This document shows, piece after piece, positions 36,851 through 46,233 of a stretch of 64,000 bases of DNA; positions within the stretch are counted from its first letter, which is position 1, and each line of letters opens with the position of its first letter. A program made the translations under genes and the position numbers. The notes below the pieces were generated by a model, which saw only the letters and a program-made list of their open reading frames with translations, was not told the DNA's origin and did no database searches. Source of the DNA: Photobacterium lipolyticum (lineage in GTDB: Bacteria; Pseudomonadota; Gammaproteobacteria; Enterobacterales; Vibrionaceae); assembly GCF_003026475.1 (NCBI RefSeq), contig NZ_PYMC01000011.1, positions 91,517 to 155,516 of the forward strand, given 5' to 3'.

Positions 36851-39130
36851 TTATAGAGACTCAGTGAAAGTACGTGCGATAACGTCTTTCTGCTGTTCAA
36901 CTGTCAGAGAGTTGAAACGCACTGCGTAACCCGATACACGGATAGTTAGCTGTGGGTACTTCTCTGGGTGCTTAACAGCATCTTCAAGAGTTTCACGGTT
37001 AAGAACGTTGACGTTCAGGTGCTGACCGCCTTCAATGCTGCCAGCTTCATGGTGGAAGTAACCATCCATCAGACCTGCAAGGTTAGCTTTTTGAGACTCA
37101 ACTTCTTTACCAAGTGCATTTGGTACGATAGAGAAAGTATATGAGATACCATCTTTAGCGTCAGCAAACGGTAGTTTACCTACAGAAGTCAGTGAAGCTA
37201 CCGCACCTTTCTCATCGCGACCGTGCATTGGGTTAGCACCAGGAGCGAAAGGAGCGCCAGCACGACGACCGTCTGGAGTGTTACCTGTTTTCTTACCATA
37301 TACCACGTTTGAAGTGATAGTCAGGATAGACTGAGTAGGTACTGCATCACGGTAAGTCTTAAGCTTACGGATTTTCTCCATAAACGTTGTAACTAGTTCA
37401 CAAGCGATGTCATCAACGCGAGCATCGTTGTTACCGAATTTAGGGTAATCGCCTTCGATTTCGAAATCGATAGCAATGCCGTCTTCGTCACGGATTGGTT
37501 TAACCGTCGCGTACTTGATTGCAGCTAGTGAGTCAGCAGCAACAGAAAGACCAGCGATACCACAAGCCATTGTGCGCTTAACGTCACGATCGTGCAGAGC
37601 CATTAGAGACGCTTCGTAGCTGTACTTGTCATGCATGAAGTGAATGCTATTTAGAGCAGTCACGTATTGCGTAGCAAGCCAGTCCATTAGCGTATCCATG
37701 CTTGCCATTACTTTATCGTAGTCAAGCACTTCGTCAGTCATTGGCGCTGCTTTAGGAGCAATCTGAAGCTTCAGTTTCTCATCAACACCACCGTTGATAG
37801 AGTAAAGCATCGTTTTAGCAAGGTTAGCACGCGCACCGAAGAACTGCATTTGCTTACCAACAACCATTGGCGATACACAACAAGCGATTGCGTAGTCATC
37901 TGAGTCCATGTCAGGACGCATCAGATCATCGTTTTCGTACTGGATTGAAGAAGTATCGATAGATACTTTTGCACAGAAACGCTTGAAGCCGTCAGGTAGC
38001 TGCTCAGACCAAAGAACAGTGATGTTCGGCTCTGGAGATGGACCCATAGTGTACAGGCTGTTTAGGAAACGGAAGTTAGAACGCGTTACCAGTGTACGAC
38101 CGTCAAGGCCCATACCACCCATTGATTCTGTTGCCCAGATTGGGTCACCAGAGAATAGCTCATCGTACTCAGGCGTACGTAGGAAACGAACCATACGTAG
38201 CTTCATTACGAAGTGGTCAATCATTTCCTGTGCTTGAACTTCAGTGATTGTGCCAGCAGCAATATCACGCTCAAGGTAGATATCCAGGAACGTAGAAGTA
38301 CGACCAAGAGACATTGCAGCACCATTCTGTGATTTAACTGCAGCCAGGTAGCCGAAGTAAGTCCACTGAATCGCTTCTTGTGCTGTAGTTGCAGGACCAG
38401 AAATATCACAGCCGTATTTAGCGGCCATAGTTTTAATCTGACCTAGTGCACGGTGCTGCTCTGCAATCTCTTCACGAAGTTGCATTGTCATCTGAAGGTC
38501 TTCGCCTTTCTCGAAACGCTCTTGCAGAGACGTAAACTGAGCGAACTTGTCCTTCATCAGGAAGTCGATACCGTATAGTGCAACACGACGGTAGTCACCG
38601 ATGATACGACCACGGCCGTATGCATCTGGAAGACCAGTCAGAACACCAGACTTACGGCATTTCATGATATCAGGCGTGTAGATATCGAAAACGCCCTGGT
38701 TGTGTGTCTTACGGTACTCAGTGTAGATCTTTGATACCATAGGATCTAGTTCACGACCGTATACCTTGCATGAACCTTCAACCATACGGATACCACCGTT
38801 AGGGATGATTGCACGCTTAAGCGGAGCATCAGTCTGCAGACCAACGATAGTCTCTAGATCTTTGTTGATGTAGCCAGCATCGTGTGAAGTGATGGTAGAG
38901 ATAACAGAAGTATCAAAATCAACAGGAGCGTGAGTGCTGTTTTCCTGTTTGATGCCTTCCATTACTTGAGCCCAAAGCTTAGCTGTTGCCGGCGTCGCTT
39001 CAGATTCTAGGAAAGACTCGTCACCTTCATACGGGGTGTAGTTTTTCTGGATGAAGTCACGAACGTTAACATCGTTCTGCCATTCACCTTCAGCAAAACC
39101 TTCCCAAGCTTTAGCAAATTGCTCTGCCAT
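36851..39130 (-). CDS. pflB: Formate C-acetyltransferase (pyruvate formate-lyase)
   Basis: Glycyl-radical enzyme splitting pyruvate and CoA to acetyl-CoA and formate in anaerobic growth. The 759 residues match E. coli PflB (760). The catalytic cysteine pair is in [10 protein letters not shown] (about 418-419) and the radical glycine is in RVSGYAVRF (Gly734). It needs PflA, encoded next. Upstream on the same strand is a DUF3360 membrane protein gene where enterobacteria have focA. A hairpin lies between the two genes, so a pflB-specific promoter in 39131-39300 is likely; no clear FNR box was found there. Confidence 0.98.
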   Translation of the reverse strand: MAEQFAKAWEGFAEGEWQNDVNVRDFIQKNYTPYEGDESFLESEATPATAKLWAQVMEGIKQENSTHAPVDFDTSVISTITSHDAGYINKDLETIVGLQTDAPLKRAIIPNGGIRMVEGSCKVYGRELDPMVSKIYTEYRKTHNQGVFDIYTPDIMKCRKSGVLTGLPDAYGRGRIIGDYRRVALYGIDFLMKDKFAQFTSLQERFEKGEDLQMTMQLREEIAEQHRALGQIKTMAAKYGCDISGPATTAQEAIQWTYFGYLAAVKSQNGAAMSLGRTSTFLDIYLERDIAAGTITEVQAQEMIDHFVMKLRMVRFLRTPEYDELFSGDPIWATESMGGMGLDGRTLVTRSNFRFLNSLYTMGPSPEPNITVLWSEQLPDGFKRFCAKVSIDTSSIQYENDDLMRPDMDSDDYAIACCVSPMVVGKQMQFFGARANLAKTMLYSINGGVDEKLKLQIAPKAAPMTDEVLDYDKVMASMDTLMDWLATQYVTALNSIHFMHDKYSYEASLMALHDRDVKRTMACGIAGLSVAADSLAAIKYATVKPIRDEDGIAIDFEIEGDYPKFGNNDARVDDIACELVTTFMEKIRKLKTYRDAVPTQSILTITSNVVYGKKTGNTPDGRRAGAPFAPGANPMHGRDEKGAVASLTSVGKLPFADAKDGISYTFSIVPNALGKEVESQKANLAGLMDGYFHHEAGSIEGGQHLNVNVLNRETLEDAVKHPEKYPQLTIRVSGYAVRFNSLTVEQQKDVIARTFTESL

Positions 39131-39307
39131 GATATACCTACCTTTTTAGTAGAAAAAATACGTACTGATTTTGAAGCCGTTGAGCTAATCACCATCGAAT
39201 GGTGGACAGTACACTTCATTAACAATAATACGGATAACCAAATCTATCCGTTCAACGAAAAAAATGATTTCATTATTCGTATTAGTACTAATAACCAAGT
39301 TAAGAGA

Positions 39308-39328
39308 GGGCAGTGCAGCGCACTGCCC
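39308..39328 (-). terminator. Hairpin between the DUF3360 gene and pflB
   Basis: GGGCAGTGC, a 3-base loop and GCACTGCCC form a perfect 9-bp stem just after the DUF3360 stop codon, followed on the minus strand by TCTCTT. It is likely a terminator or attenuator. Confidence 0.6.
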
Positions 39329-39336
39329 ACATCACA

Positions 39337-40851
39337 TTATAGTAGTGCTGGAATGCCGTACTTGCCTTCAAGCATACCTACCGCCAGCATCGCCATTAGA
39401 CAGATGATAAGCACAGAGGCAGGGATAACAATACGGTCCATGAACGAAAGCTTCTTCGCGCGTTCTTTGTCACCAATCAGGCCGTTGTTATCTAACAGCA
39501 TGGTTAGTGCCCATGCCAGTACCGGGTTGGCAACTGCAGAAGCAAAGATACAGATACCAGCAGATTGTGAATCTTTGGTGTCTTTGACCATTTGCATACC
39601 GGCTTCCAGTAGCGGCAGGAATACACCCACTAGCAGAGCAATACGCATTACTGGTGGCCATACTGCAACATCCATCGGGAAACCAAGGATTGCGATAAGC
39701 ATTACCAAAGAGCCCAGAATGATAGCACCGCCAGGGATAGGACGCTTAGCGATTGCCGCCGGGATCATGTACGTACCCCAAGACGATGTGATGTTACCAC
39801 CACCGACCGCAGTACCTACCATCTGACGGATAGAACACATAGTCATAGTGTCATCAACATCCATCAGTACTTTGTCAGTACCTTTAGGGTAGTTAAGTTC
39901 TTGGAAAATACGGTGGCCCAGGAAGTCAGGTGACCACATTGCTACCGCCAGAATGGCAAATGGCAATGATGCAATGAAGTGCTGCAGGTTTGGCAGACCA
40001 AGCATCCAACCTTCTTCCGTGCTGCCCCACCAGTATACAGGGTTCAGGTTTGGCAGGCCCATTTCGGTTTCGAAAGTAAGGTCAAAGCCAGCACCAAATG
40101 CCAGAGCAACCAGAAGTCCTGTTACGGCACAAGCCGGGATAGCTAACCAGCGCTTGTTGATACGGGCAAGGAATGCATAAAGCACGATGTTAACCGCCAG
40201 TACAACCAAGCCAATATAGCCTAGGCTGCCTTTGGCAATTTCGGCAGTTTCCAGGCCGGTTGCCCAAGTTTGGATCTGGCCGATTTGGCTCATTGCTCCG
40301 GTAAAACCAAGGAAGACCAACAAGCCACCGGCAACACCCTCACCGGTCAGATTGACCAGTTTAGAGCCGCCTTTGAAATAACTAAGTAGCAGACCGAATA
40401 CACCAAGAAGGAGAGCAAGAGCAAGAGGGTGTGCACCGGCTAGGGCAATGGTACCGATCAACGGGATCATTGGACCGTGGTTACCTGCCAGGTTGGCGCG
40501 GGGGTTGATAAATCCGGATGCCAGAATACAGAAAAGAAATGCAGGAATGAGCATTTCAACGCGTGAAACTTCAATGGCGAACTCTTTGCCAAGGGTGATG
40601 TGTGGCCAAGCTTGAGTTAGACCTTCAGCCCAAGACATCATTACCGCAGAGTACATTGCGATAATACCGATAGTACCGGCTAAAGCGGGAACCAGATCTT
40701 CCCATTCAAAGCGGAAGTCACGGCCTGGCAGGTTTAAGCCAAAGCGGCGTGGTTTCATTATCTTGAGTTCGTTGTCAAGATAGTCAGATCGACTTGAGAA
40801 GTCAGAGGCAGGACGGTGTTGCTCCTGATAACTTCTTTCTTCAGATGACAT
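39337..40851 (-). CDS. DUF3360-family integral membrane protein
   Basis: A 504-residue membrane protein with roughly 12 hydrophobic segments after a soluble N-terminus of about 50 residues. I assign it to DUF3360 from pattern memory. The segment IRQMVGTAVGGGNITSSWGT and NPRANLAGNHGPM resemble substrate loops of SulP/NCS2-type (UraA-like) transporters, so an anion or nucleobase transporter is possible. GAGG precedes the start by five bases. It sits between ycaO and pflB, the slot of focA in E. coli, and has an FNR-type promoter upstream. A role in export or import of a fermentation anion is only inference. Confidence 0.75.
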   Translation of the reverse strand: MSSEERSYQEQHRPASDFSSRSDYLDNELKIMKPRRFGLNLPGRDFRFEWEDLVPALAGTIGIIAMYSAVMMSWAEGLTQAWPHITLGKEFAIEVSRVEMLIPAFLFCILASGFINPRANLAGNHGPMIPLIGTIALAGAHPLALALLLGVFGLLLSYFKGGSKLVNLTGEGVAGGLLVFLGFTGAMSQIGQIQTWATGLETAEIAKGSLGYIGLVVLAVNIVLYAFLARINKRWLAIPACAVTGLLVALAFGAGFDLTFETEMGLPNLNPVYWWGSTEEGWMLGLPNLQHFIASLPFAILAVAMWSPDFLGHRIFQELNYPKGTDKVLMDVDDTMTMCSIRQMVGTAVGGGNITSSWGTYMIPAAIAKRPIPGGAIILGSLVMLIAILGFPMDVAVWPPVMRIALLVGVFLPLLEAGMQMVKDTKDSQSAGICIFASAVANPVLAWALTMLLDNNGLIGDKERAKKLSFMDRIVIPASVLIICLMAMLAVGMLEGKYGIPALL

Positions 40852-40978
40852 AATTGCCTCGTTCTACGTTATAAAATAATTCTTGTGTTTATTACTGTAA
40901 TCTAGCGTTCTTACCTGAGAACAAATTCTTCACTTCAGGCTCGAGCTATTTATTAGTGTAATATTATTTCACCAAATT

Positions 40979-41027
40979 TTGCTAAATTCTACAGCTTGGT
41001 CTCTTTAATGCAATTGATCTCGATCAC
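40979..41027 (-). promoter_or_regulatory. Predicted FNR-activated class II promoter
   Basis: TTGATCTCGATCAC (41014-41027, a palindromic FNR box matching 9 of 10 positions) is followed on the minus strand by exactly 22 bases and TAGAAT (40991-40986). This places the box at -41.5 from a start near 40979, 128 bases upstream of the DUF3360 gene. Confidence 0.6.
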
Positions 41028-41372
41028 TACGCTTAAAAAAATGTAGGAAAATCACTAAAAAAAATTGAGCGGAAATAGCGGTTATTATGATTAATGAAAG
41101 AATCCGTATCACAAAAATAAATATGTGAATGAGTTCATAGTTGATGGTTTTTTATTTAAGTGTTTATTTTATAATAACTTACGCCTTGTATCTCGTAATT
41201 TTCGGGTTACAGGTTTCCTGATACCAAAGGTGACAGGGGGAGTACAAAGTTTGAACGCCACGTTAGGAGGGTAGAACCAGAAAGAGGAATACCAGCAAAA
41301 GTTTGCTGGCATTGACATTGCTGGTTGGAATTAGCCCTTTGCTAACATAAATGTAATAAAATTACCGAATGT
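41028..41372. other. Gap between ycaO and the FNR-type promoter
   Basis: About 345 AT-rich bases with no gene. A hairpin CCAGCAAA/TTTGCTGG at 41292-41309 lies 64 bases past the ycaO stop codon and may end its transcript. Confidence 0.5.
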
Positions 41373-43130
41373 TCATTTTTTTGCGACTTGAAGTTTATGG
41401 TATGACGCCAGCAGCTGTTGATGTGCCGGGAATTGACTCATGGTCAAATCACCAGCCGTTAGACCATAAAAGCGTACCGTGCCTTCAATTGAGCCCCAAA
41501 CAGCGGCCACAGTCTCTGCCCCATACTTGCGTTCGAATTCAGCCTTAACTTGTGCCGGATCTCGGTCTTCATCGAGTGCCAGCTTTAAGCTCGCAATAAC
41601 ACAGTGGAAGAACTGTGTTCGTGCCGGGCTGTAGGTTGATACGTTATAATCAATACACCAAGCGGCGATTTCTAAGGCCAATTCCAGATCACCGCCAGCG
41701 AGTGCCAATAGGCATTTCAGCTCACCAATTCGCAATGTCTGCCACGCTTCACCGGTTTGAGATACCAAACCAATAATCTCATGGAGAAGGACGGTATCAT
41801 CGAAGCCTTCTTCGTCAAGAATCGCGTACATTTCAGCGTATTGCTCGCCTTCCCAATCCACACTTGGTAAAGCCAGAAGAGTCTCGCGTAACTCCAGCGC
41901 GATATTGTTGTTACTTTCGATCAGTACCTCGATAGGGTAAATTTCAGACCAGCCAGGAACGATAATACGACAGCAATCCACGCCCAGATGGTCGTAATCT
42001 GCAATATAAACGTCAGCTCTGTCTTCAGTTAACATCCCCATCAGATGAGCAAACTCTTCTTCCGAGCTACCCGTGAAGTTCCAGTCTGAAAATGCATTAT
42101 CAGCATCGGCTTTAAACAGATCGCAAGAAACCATCGCTGTTGAATAACTAACAAGTGTAGCTTGATTATGGTGAATGGCGACTTCTTCAGTGTTGACACC
42201 AGGCTGTGGAACGGCCCCCGCATCGTTTGTTAGAGCAAAGGTTAGGGCTCGGTGCTGCAGTAATTCTGTCACCGCTCGTTCAAGGGCAACGTCAAAGCGA
42301 GGGTGGGCGCCAAAAGCGGTCAGGCACAGATCATTGCCGGGGATTGATAGCATCGCGCAAAGAACGGGGTATTTACCGCCGAGCGATGCGTCATAACAAA
42401 CAACGGGGAAGCCTTTCGCAGATAATGTATCAATCGTCTCTTTGATGGCCGGAAAGCGATCCATCACGTCAGTAGGAATCTCAGGCAGGCTGATACCTTC
42501 GGCCATAATGCGGTTTTTGAGCCTGCGCGCAAATATTTCAGACAGGCATTGGCTACGCGCTTCGGTTTTAGTATTGCCTGCTGCTATACCGTTAGACTGG
42601 TACAGATTACCGATGATGTTCACCGGAATATAGACGGTTTCGTTATCGGTCTGACGCTCGAAGGGCAGGCTGCAAACCCCACGTGCCATATTACTTGACT
42701 GAAGATCAATCAGATCTGTGCCTAGCAGCTCCAGGGTTGGATCGTAAAACTGCGTTAAGCGCTCATCTAAAATACCTTCAGGCGGCAGGTTATCTTCATC
42801 AATATCAAACCACTTTTCATTGGGGAAATGAACAAATTCACTCACCGCAATGCCCTGGCCCAGATAGTAATCGGCATAGAAATCGTTGGTAGAGAGGCGC
42901 TCGAAAAATTTCCCCAGAGCCGATGCCAGTGCTGCTTTTTCCGTTGTGCCCTTACCGTAGGTGACGTTCATCGGAGCATCGACGTCACGGATTTGTACTG
43001 ACCAGACGTTAGGTGCAGGGTTTAGCCAGAAGGCCTCTTCGATGTTGAAACCCAAATTATTTAATTGAGTCTGGTAACGTTCAATCGATTCTTCAAGCGC
43101 GGCTTCTTTACCCGGGATAAATGTTTGCAT
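41373..43130 (-). CDS. ycaO: YcaO protein (ribosomal S12 methylthiolation accessory factor-like)
   Basis: Homologue of E. coli YcaO, which uses ATP to phosphorylate amide backbones and is linked to RimO-dependent modification of ribosomal protein S12. 585 residues from MQTFIPGKEAALEES, the start matching the E. coli N-terminus; ATG 43142 four codons earlier is an alternative. The YcaO core (about 55-370) is followed by a helical C-terminal extension. Two residues expected to hold Mg-ATP are changed: GEYFE to GKFFE (Lys74 for Glu) and SEVFE to SEIFA (Ala201 for Glu); E77 and E198 remain. It adjoins the pfl region as in E. coli. Confidence 0.93.
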   Translation of the reverse strand: MQTFIPGKEAALEESIERYQTQLNNLGFNIEEAFWLNPAPNVWSVQIRDVDAPMNVTYGKGTTEKAALASALGKFFERLSTNDFYADYYLGQGIAVSEFVHFPNEKWFDIDEDNLPPEGILDERLTQFYDPTLELLGTDLIDLQSSNMARGVCSLPFERQTDNETVYIPVNIIGNLYQSNGIAAGNTKTEARSQCLSEIFARRLKNRIMAEGISLPEIPTDVMDRFPAIKETIDTLSAKGFPVVCYDASLGGKYPVLCAMLSIPGNDLCLTAFGAHPRFDVALERAVTELLQHRALTFALTNDAGAVPQPGVNTEEVAIHHNQATLVSYSTAMVSCDLFKADADNAFSDWNFTGSSEEEFAHLMGMLTEDRADVYIADYDHLGVDCCRIIVPGWSEIYPIEVLIESNNNIALELRETLLALPSVDWEGEQYAEMYAILDEEGFDDTVLLHEIIGLVSQTGEAWQTLRIGELKCLLALAGGDLELALEIAAWCIDYNVSTYSPARTQFFHCVIASLKLALDEDRDPAQVKAEFERKYGAETVAAVWGSIEGTVRFYGLTAGDLTMSQFPAHQQLLASYHKLQVAKK

Positions 43131-43180
43131 TATACGTCTCATCAGTAAAAGCTTTCCTCAGTATTGAGTGGCGCAAAGTA

Positions 43181-43196
43181 TATACCCAAACCAACC
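43181..43196. repeat. Possible remnant of the TATACCCAA element
   Basis: TATACCCAAACCAACC matches the first 13 bases of the element end seen at 26048, then diverges. Only one end is present. Confidence 0.35.
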
Positions 43197-43290
43197 GGGC
43201 GTCAGAAAGCTTAATGCAATGAGGTGGCCATCCAGTGTTAGAATCAGAGAGTTAATGGATTTGGTATGAAGTAGGGATCAAAGGTAAGTG

Positions 43291-44577
43291 ATGAATGGTA
43301 AAGGCAAATCATTTCCACATAAGGGAATCGAATTATCTCCGCTGGGTAGGGTAAAAACGGTCATGAGTCGGTTTTTTATCGAGAGCCTGAAGCTGGGTGG
43401 TTTAATCAGCGTTGTTATGCTATCCAGTTTCAGGCTTCATGCCGAAGTCTCTGCCGAGGTGTATCAGGCGCTGACAAAAAGTGAACGCTATTTGCAGCGC
43501 AACCAGCTCGCCCTTGCGCTGAACATCCTGAATCAGCTCCAGCCCGGATCTGCCAGAGGCTATACAAACGAAGACAAGGCAAATATAGCCCGCATGAAGG
43601 GGATCATTTATCAGAATCAGCATCAGCCCAAACTGGCTTATGCTGCCTACCATCAAGCCTTATCCCTTAACGTGTTTCAAGGTGATGACCAGCTTATTCT
43701 CAGGCGGGCATTAGGCGGTCTGGCGTTGCAACAGGGTAAAAACCGCGAAGCCTATCACCATTATCAGGCCTATTTAGATGAATACCCTGATCATGCCCCG
43801 ACGTTAGCGAATCAGGCTCAGGTGTTGTTATTGCTTGATCAACCAGAGCAAGCACTGGCACTTGCTGAGAAGGTGAATAGCAACAGTGATCTGCAGTCGA
43901 GGTTAACAGCCGGACAGGTGAAGCTGCGGGCTCAATACCAGTTACAGCGCTATTTAGACGTCGTTACCAGCAGTCAATATCTTCTCGCTCATTTTGACGC
44001 GCAGCCGGATTGGTGGTTATTACAGGCTGAGGCCTATCACCAGCTCGGGCAAAATCTGCGTGCCGGGCAGATCTTAGCGCAAGGCATTAAGCAAGGGGAT
44101 GTGTCTCCGGCAGAAAGCTATCCGACGGCCGCGCGGTTTCTGGCTACGTCCGGTGATCCGCTGCAGGCCGCAGAATTATTGGAGAAAGCCATCACCCGGC
44201 AGCAGCTTACTGACAGTATTGCCTTACAGCGCCAGCGTTTGAATTATTACCTCCAGGCCGGGCTGTGGAATAAAGCCGAAGCGATGCTGAATCGTATTCA
44301 GGCAACAACACCTTCAGCCGATCTGGCTAAAATTCAGCTCGGAGTGTATGAGCAACAGCATCGATGGCTTGATGTTATACCGTTAGCTGAGCAATTAATT
44401 GATCAGGGAGGTGGCCAGCAACCATCACTCTGGCGCTCTCTGGGGATTGCGGCAATGAAATCGCAGCAGCTAACGCTGGCCGAATATGCATTTACTCGTT
44501 TAGCGAAGCTGGCACCGGACAGCGATGCGAAAGGTTGGCTGACGGTGATTGAATTACAGAAAACAAACTCGGAATAG
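43291..44577 (+). CDS. TPR-repeat protein, probably exported
   Basis: A 428-residue protein made largely of tetratricopeptide helices (from about residue 60 to the end, for example KLAYAAYHQALSLN and REAYHHYQAYLDEYPDHAP). A hydrophobic stretch and SSFRLHAEVSAE near residue 45-52 look like a signal peptide, better if translation begins at the internal Met at 43363; ATG 43291 has AAGG six bases upstream and is kept. TPR proteins act as assembly scaffolds. No neighbour points to a partner: ycaO is divergent and a dipeptidase operon follows 300 bases later. Confidence 0.7.
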   Translation: MNGKGKSFPHKGIELSPLGRVKTVMSRFFIESLKLGGLISVVMLSSFRLHAEVSAEVYQALTKSERYLQRNQLALALNILNQLQPGSARGYTNEDKANIARMKGIIYQNQHQPKLAYAAYHQALSLNVFQGDDQLILRRALGGLALQQGKNREAYHHYQAYLDEYPDHAPTLANQAQVLLLLDQPEQALALAEKVNSNSDLQSRLTAGQVKLRAQYQLQRYLDVVTSSQYLLAHFDAQPDWWLLQAEAYHQLGQNLRAGQILAQGIKQGDVSPAESYPTAARFLATSGDPLQAAELLEKAITRQQLTDSIALQRQRLNYYLQAGLWNKAEAMLNRIQATTPSADLAKIQLGVYEQQHRWLDVIPLAEQLIDQGGGQQPSLWRSLGIAAMKSQQLTLAEYAFTRLAKLAPDSDAKGWLTVIELQKTNSE

Positions 44578-44877
44578 TCATACACAATAGCGGCATAAAC
44601 AATCTATATTGAGCGGCTGTTTTCTTCTTTTTTGTGTTAACCGAATAACTTGCCATATACCAATAAAGAGAATGCTGGCTTTTTGACTTACATCCCATCT
44701 TGATCCTGAATCGAGTGAAAGTTGTCACAGTTCATGATGTTAGTCTGTAGCAGAATTCACCAGTGCAAGGAAAAAATGCTTAATATTTATGCCGATAATT
44801 AAAAAACCTTTGTTATTTTAACCTGCATGGTTGTTGGTGAGCAGGCTGAAATTCAGAAGGAAGCAAAGAGGGATACG
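44578..44877. other. Gap upstream of the dipeptidase operon
   Basis: 300 AT-rich bases with no supported gene or clear terminator. The dipeptidase-YfcC promoter is expected near 44790-44830. Confidence 0.5.
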
Positions 44878-46233
44878 ATGAAAGCAACAGTAGCATCTTA
44901 TATTGACGGTATCCGCGATGAGTATATTGCCGCGGTGAAACGTCTGGTGGCAATACCGAGCGTCTATCAGGATGATAATAGCGGAAAACCATTTGGTCAG
45001 CCTATTGATGACTGCCTGACCGAAACACTGGCACTTTGCCAGGAGTTAGGCTTTACCGTCTATCAGGATCCGGACGGTTACTACGGTTATGCCGAAGTCG
45101 GACAAGGTGAGCAGATGATCGGCATATTAGGTCATCTGGATGTGGTTCCGGTTGGCGACCTATCGACTTGGGAATCAGCTCCTTTTGAGCCGGAAATCAG
45201 AGACGGGCGTTTATATGGTCGCGGAACGCAGGACGATAAAGGGCCGACACTCGCGGCGTTGTTTGCTGTAAAAGCCTTGCAGGAAAGTGGCGTTGAGTTC
45301 AGTAAACGCATCCGCTTTATTTTCGGAACCGATGAAGAGACATTGTGGCGCTGTATCGACCGTTACCTTGAGAAAGAAGAAACCCCTCAGTGCGGTTTCA
45401 CGCCTGACTCTGTCTTTCCTTTAATTCATGCCGAAAAAATGCTGATCCAGTCCTGGTTACATGGAGCAGGCTCGCCTGATGTGGAATTAGATTGCGGTGG
45501 CGCATTAAATGCGGTGCCCGAGCTGGCTAAATACCAGGGGCCTTTGTGGGAGGAATTAGCCTTCGCTCTGGATGAGCTGGGTTTTGATTTTCACTGCGAA
45601 GATGGCGAAATAACCGTTATGGGTAAAGCGGCGCATTCGGCTTCTGCTGACGTAAAAGGGGTCAATGCGATTGCCCGTTTGTGTCTGGCTTTGCAGAAAA
45701 TCGGTGTGATGCACCCAATGGTACGCTTTGTTGCTGAGCAAGTCGGCCAGGATGCCAACGCGACGGAAATATTTGGTCCGGTTGAAGATGTCAGCGGGCG
45801 GCTGACGTTCAATGTGGCGCAATTATACATTGATACCCAGACCAGTAAGCTCGGTATTGATATTCGGGTGCCGGTTACTTTTAGCAAAGATGACTATGAC
45901 AACGATATTCAGGCCGTAGCGGAACAATATGGCTTGAAATACGAAGAATTTGATGTGTTGCCTTCTCTGTATATGCCGGCAGACAGTCCGGTAATTAAAA
46001 CCTTGATGGCTGCATATCAGGAAGTGAGTGGCGATCTGGAAAGCCAACCAATGACCTCCGGCGGGGCGACGTACGCCCGCGCTATACCAAACTGTGTGGC
46101 TTATGGGGCGATATTTCCGGGACGTGACAAAGTGGAACACATGCCCAATGAATATTTGATTATTGATGACATGCTTAAATCGATGAATGTGTATGCAAAT
46201 GCGATTTATCAATTGCAGGGAGTAAAATTATGA
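44878..46233 (+). CDS. M20-family dipeptidase (PepV/Sapep-like)
   Basis: Cytoplasmic metallopeptidase expected to cut dipeptides. 451 residues from MKATVASY; GAGG is seven bases before this ATG, while an earlier in-frame Met at 44827 has none. Metal and catalytic residues: GHLDVVPVGD (His86, Asp88), GRGTQDDKGP (Asp119), and GTDEET (Glu153 base, Glu154 metal). A lid domain lies in the middle and the late metal His is in EHMPNEY. The stop overlaps the start of a YfcC transporter by four bases, so uptake and cleavage of a peptide or amino-acid derivative are probably coupled. Confidence 0.92.
   Translation: MKATVASYIDGIRDEYIAAVKRLVAIPSVYQDDNSGKPFGQPIDDCLTETLALCQELGFTVYQDPDGYYGYAEVGQGEQMIGILGHLDVVPVGDLSTWESAPFEPEIRDGRLYGRGTQDDKGPTLAALFAVKALQESGVEFSKRIRFIFGTDEETLWRCIDRYLEKEETPQCGFTPDSVFPLIHAEKMLIQSWLHGAGSPDVELDCGGALNAVPELAKYQGPLWEELAFALDELGFDFHCEDGEITVMGKAAHSASADVKGVNAIARLCLALQKIGVMHPMVRFVAEQVGQDANATEIFGPVEDVSGRLTFNVAQLYIDTQTSKLGIDIRVPVTFSKDDYDNDIQAVAEQYGLKYEEFDVLPSLYMPADSPVIKTLMAAYQEVSGDLESQPMTSGGATYARAIPNCVAYGAIFPGRDKVEHMPNEYLIIDDMLKSMNVYANAIYQLQGVKL

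Noticed and set aside
39119..39826. A 235-codon plus-strand open frame
   Set aside because: Antisense to the DUF3360 gene and to the pflB leader; no ribosome site or recognisable domain.
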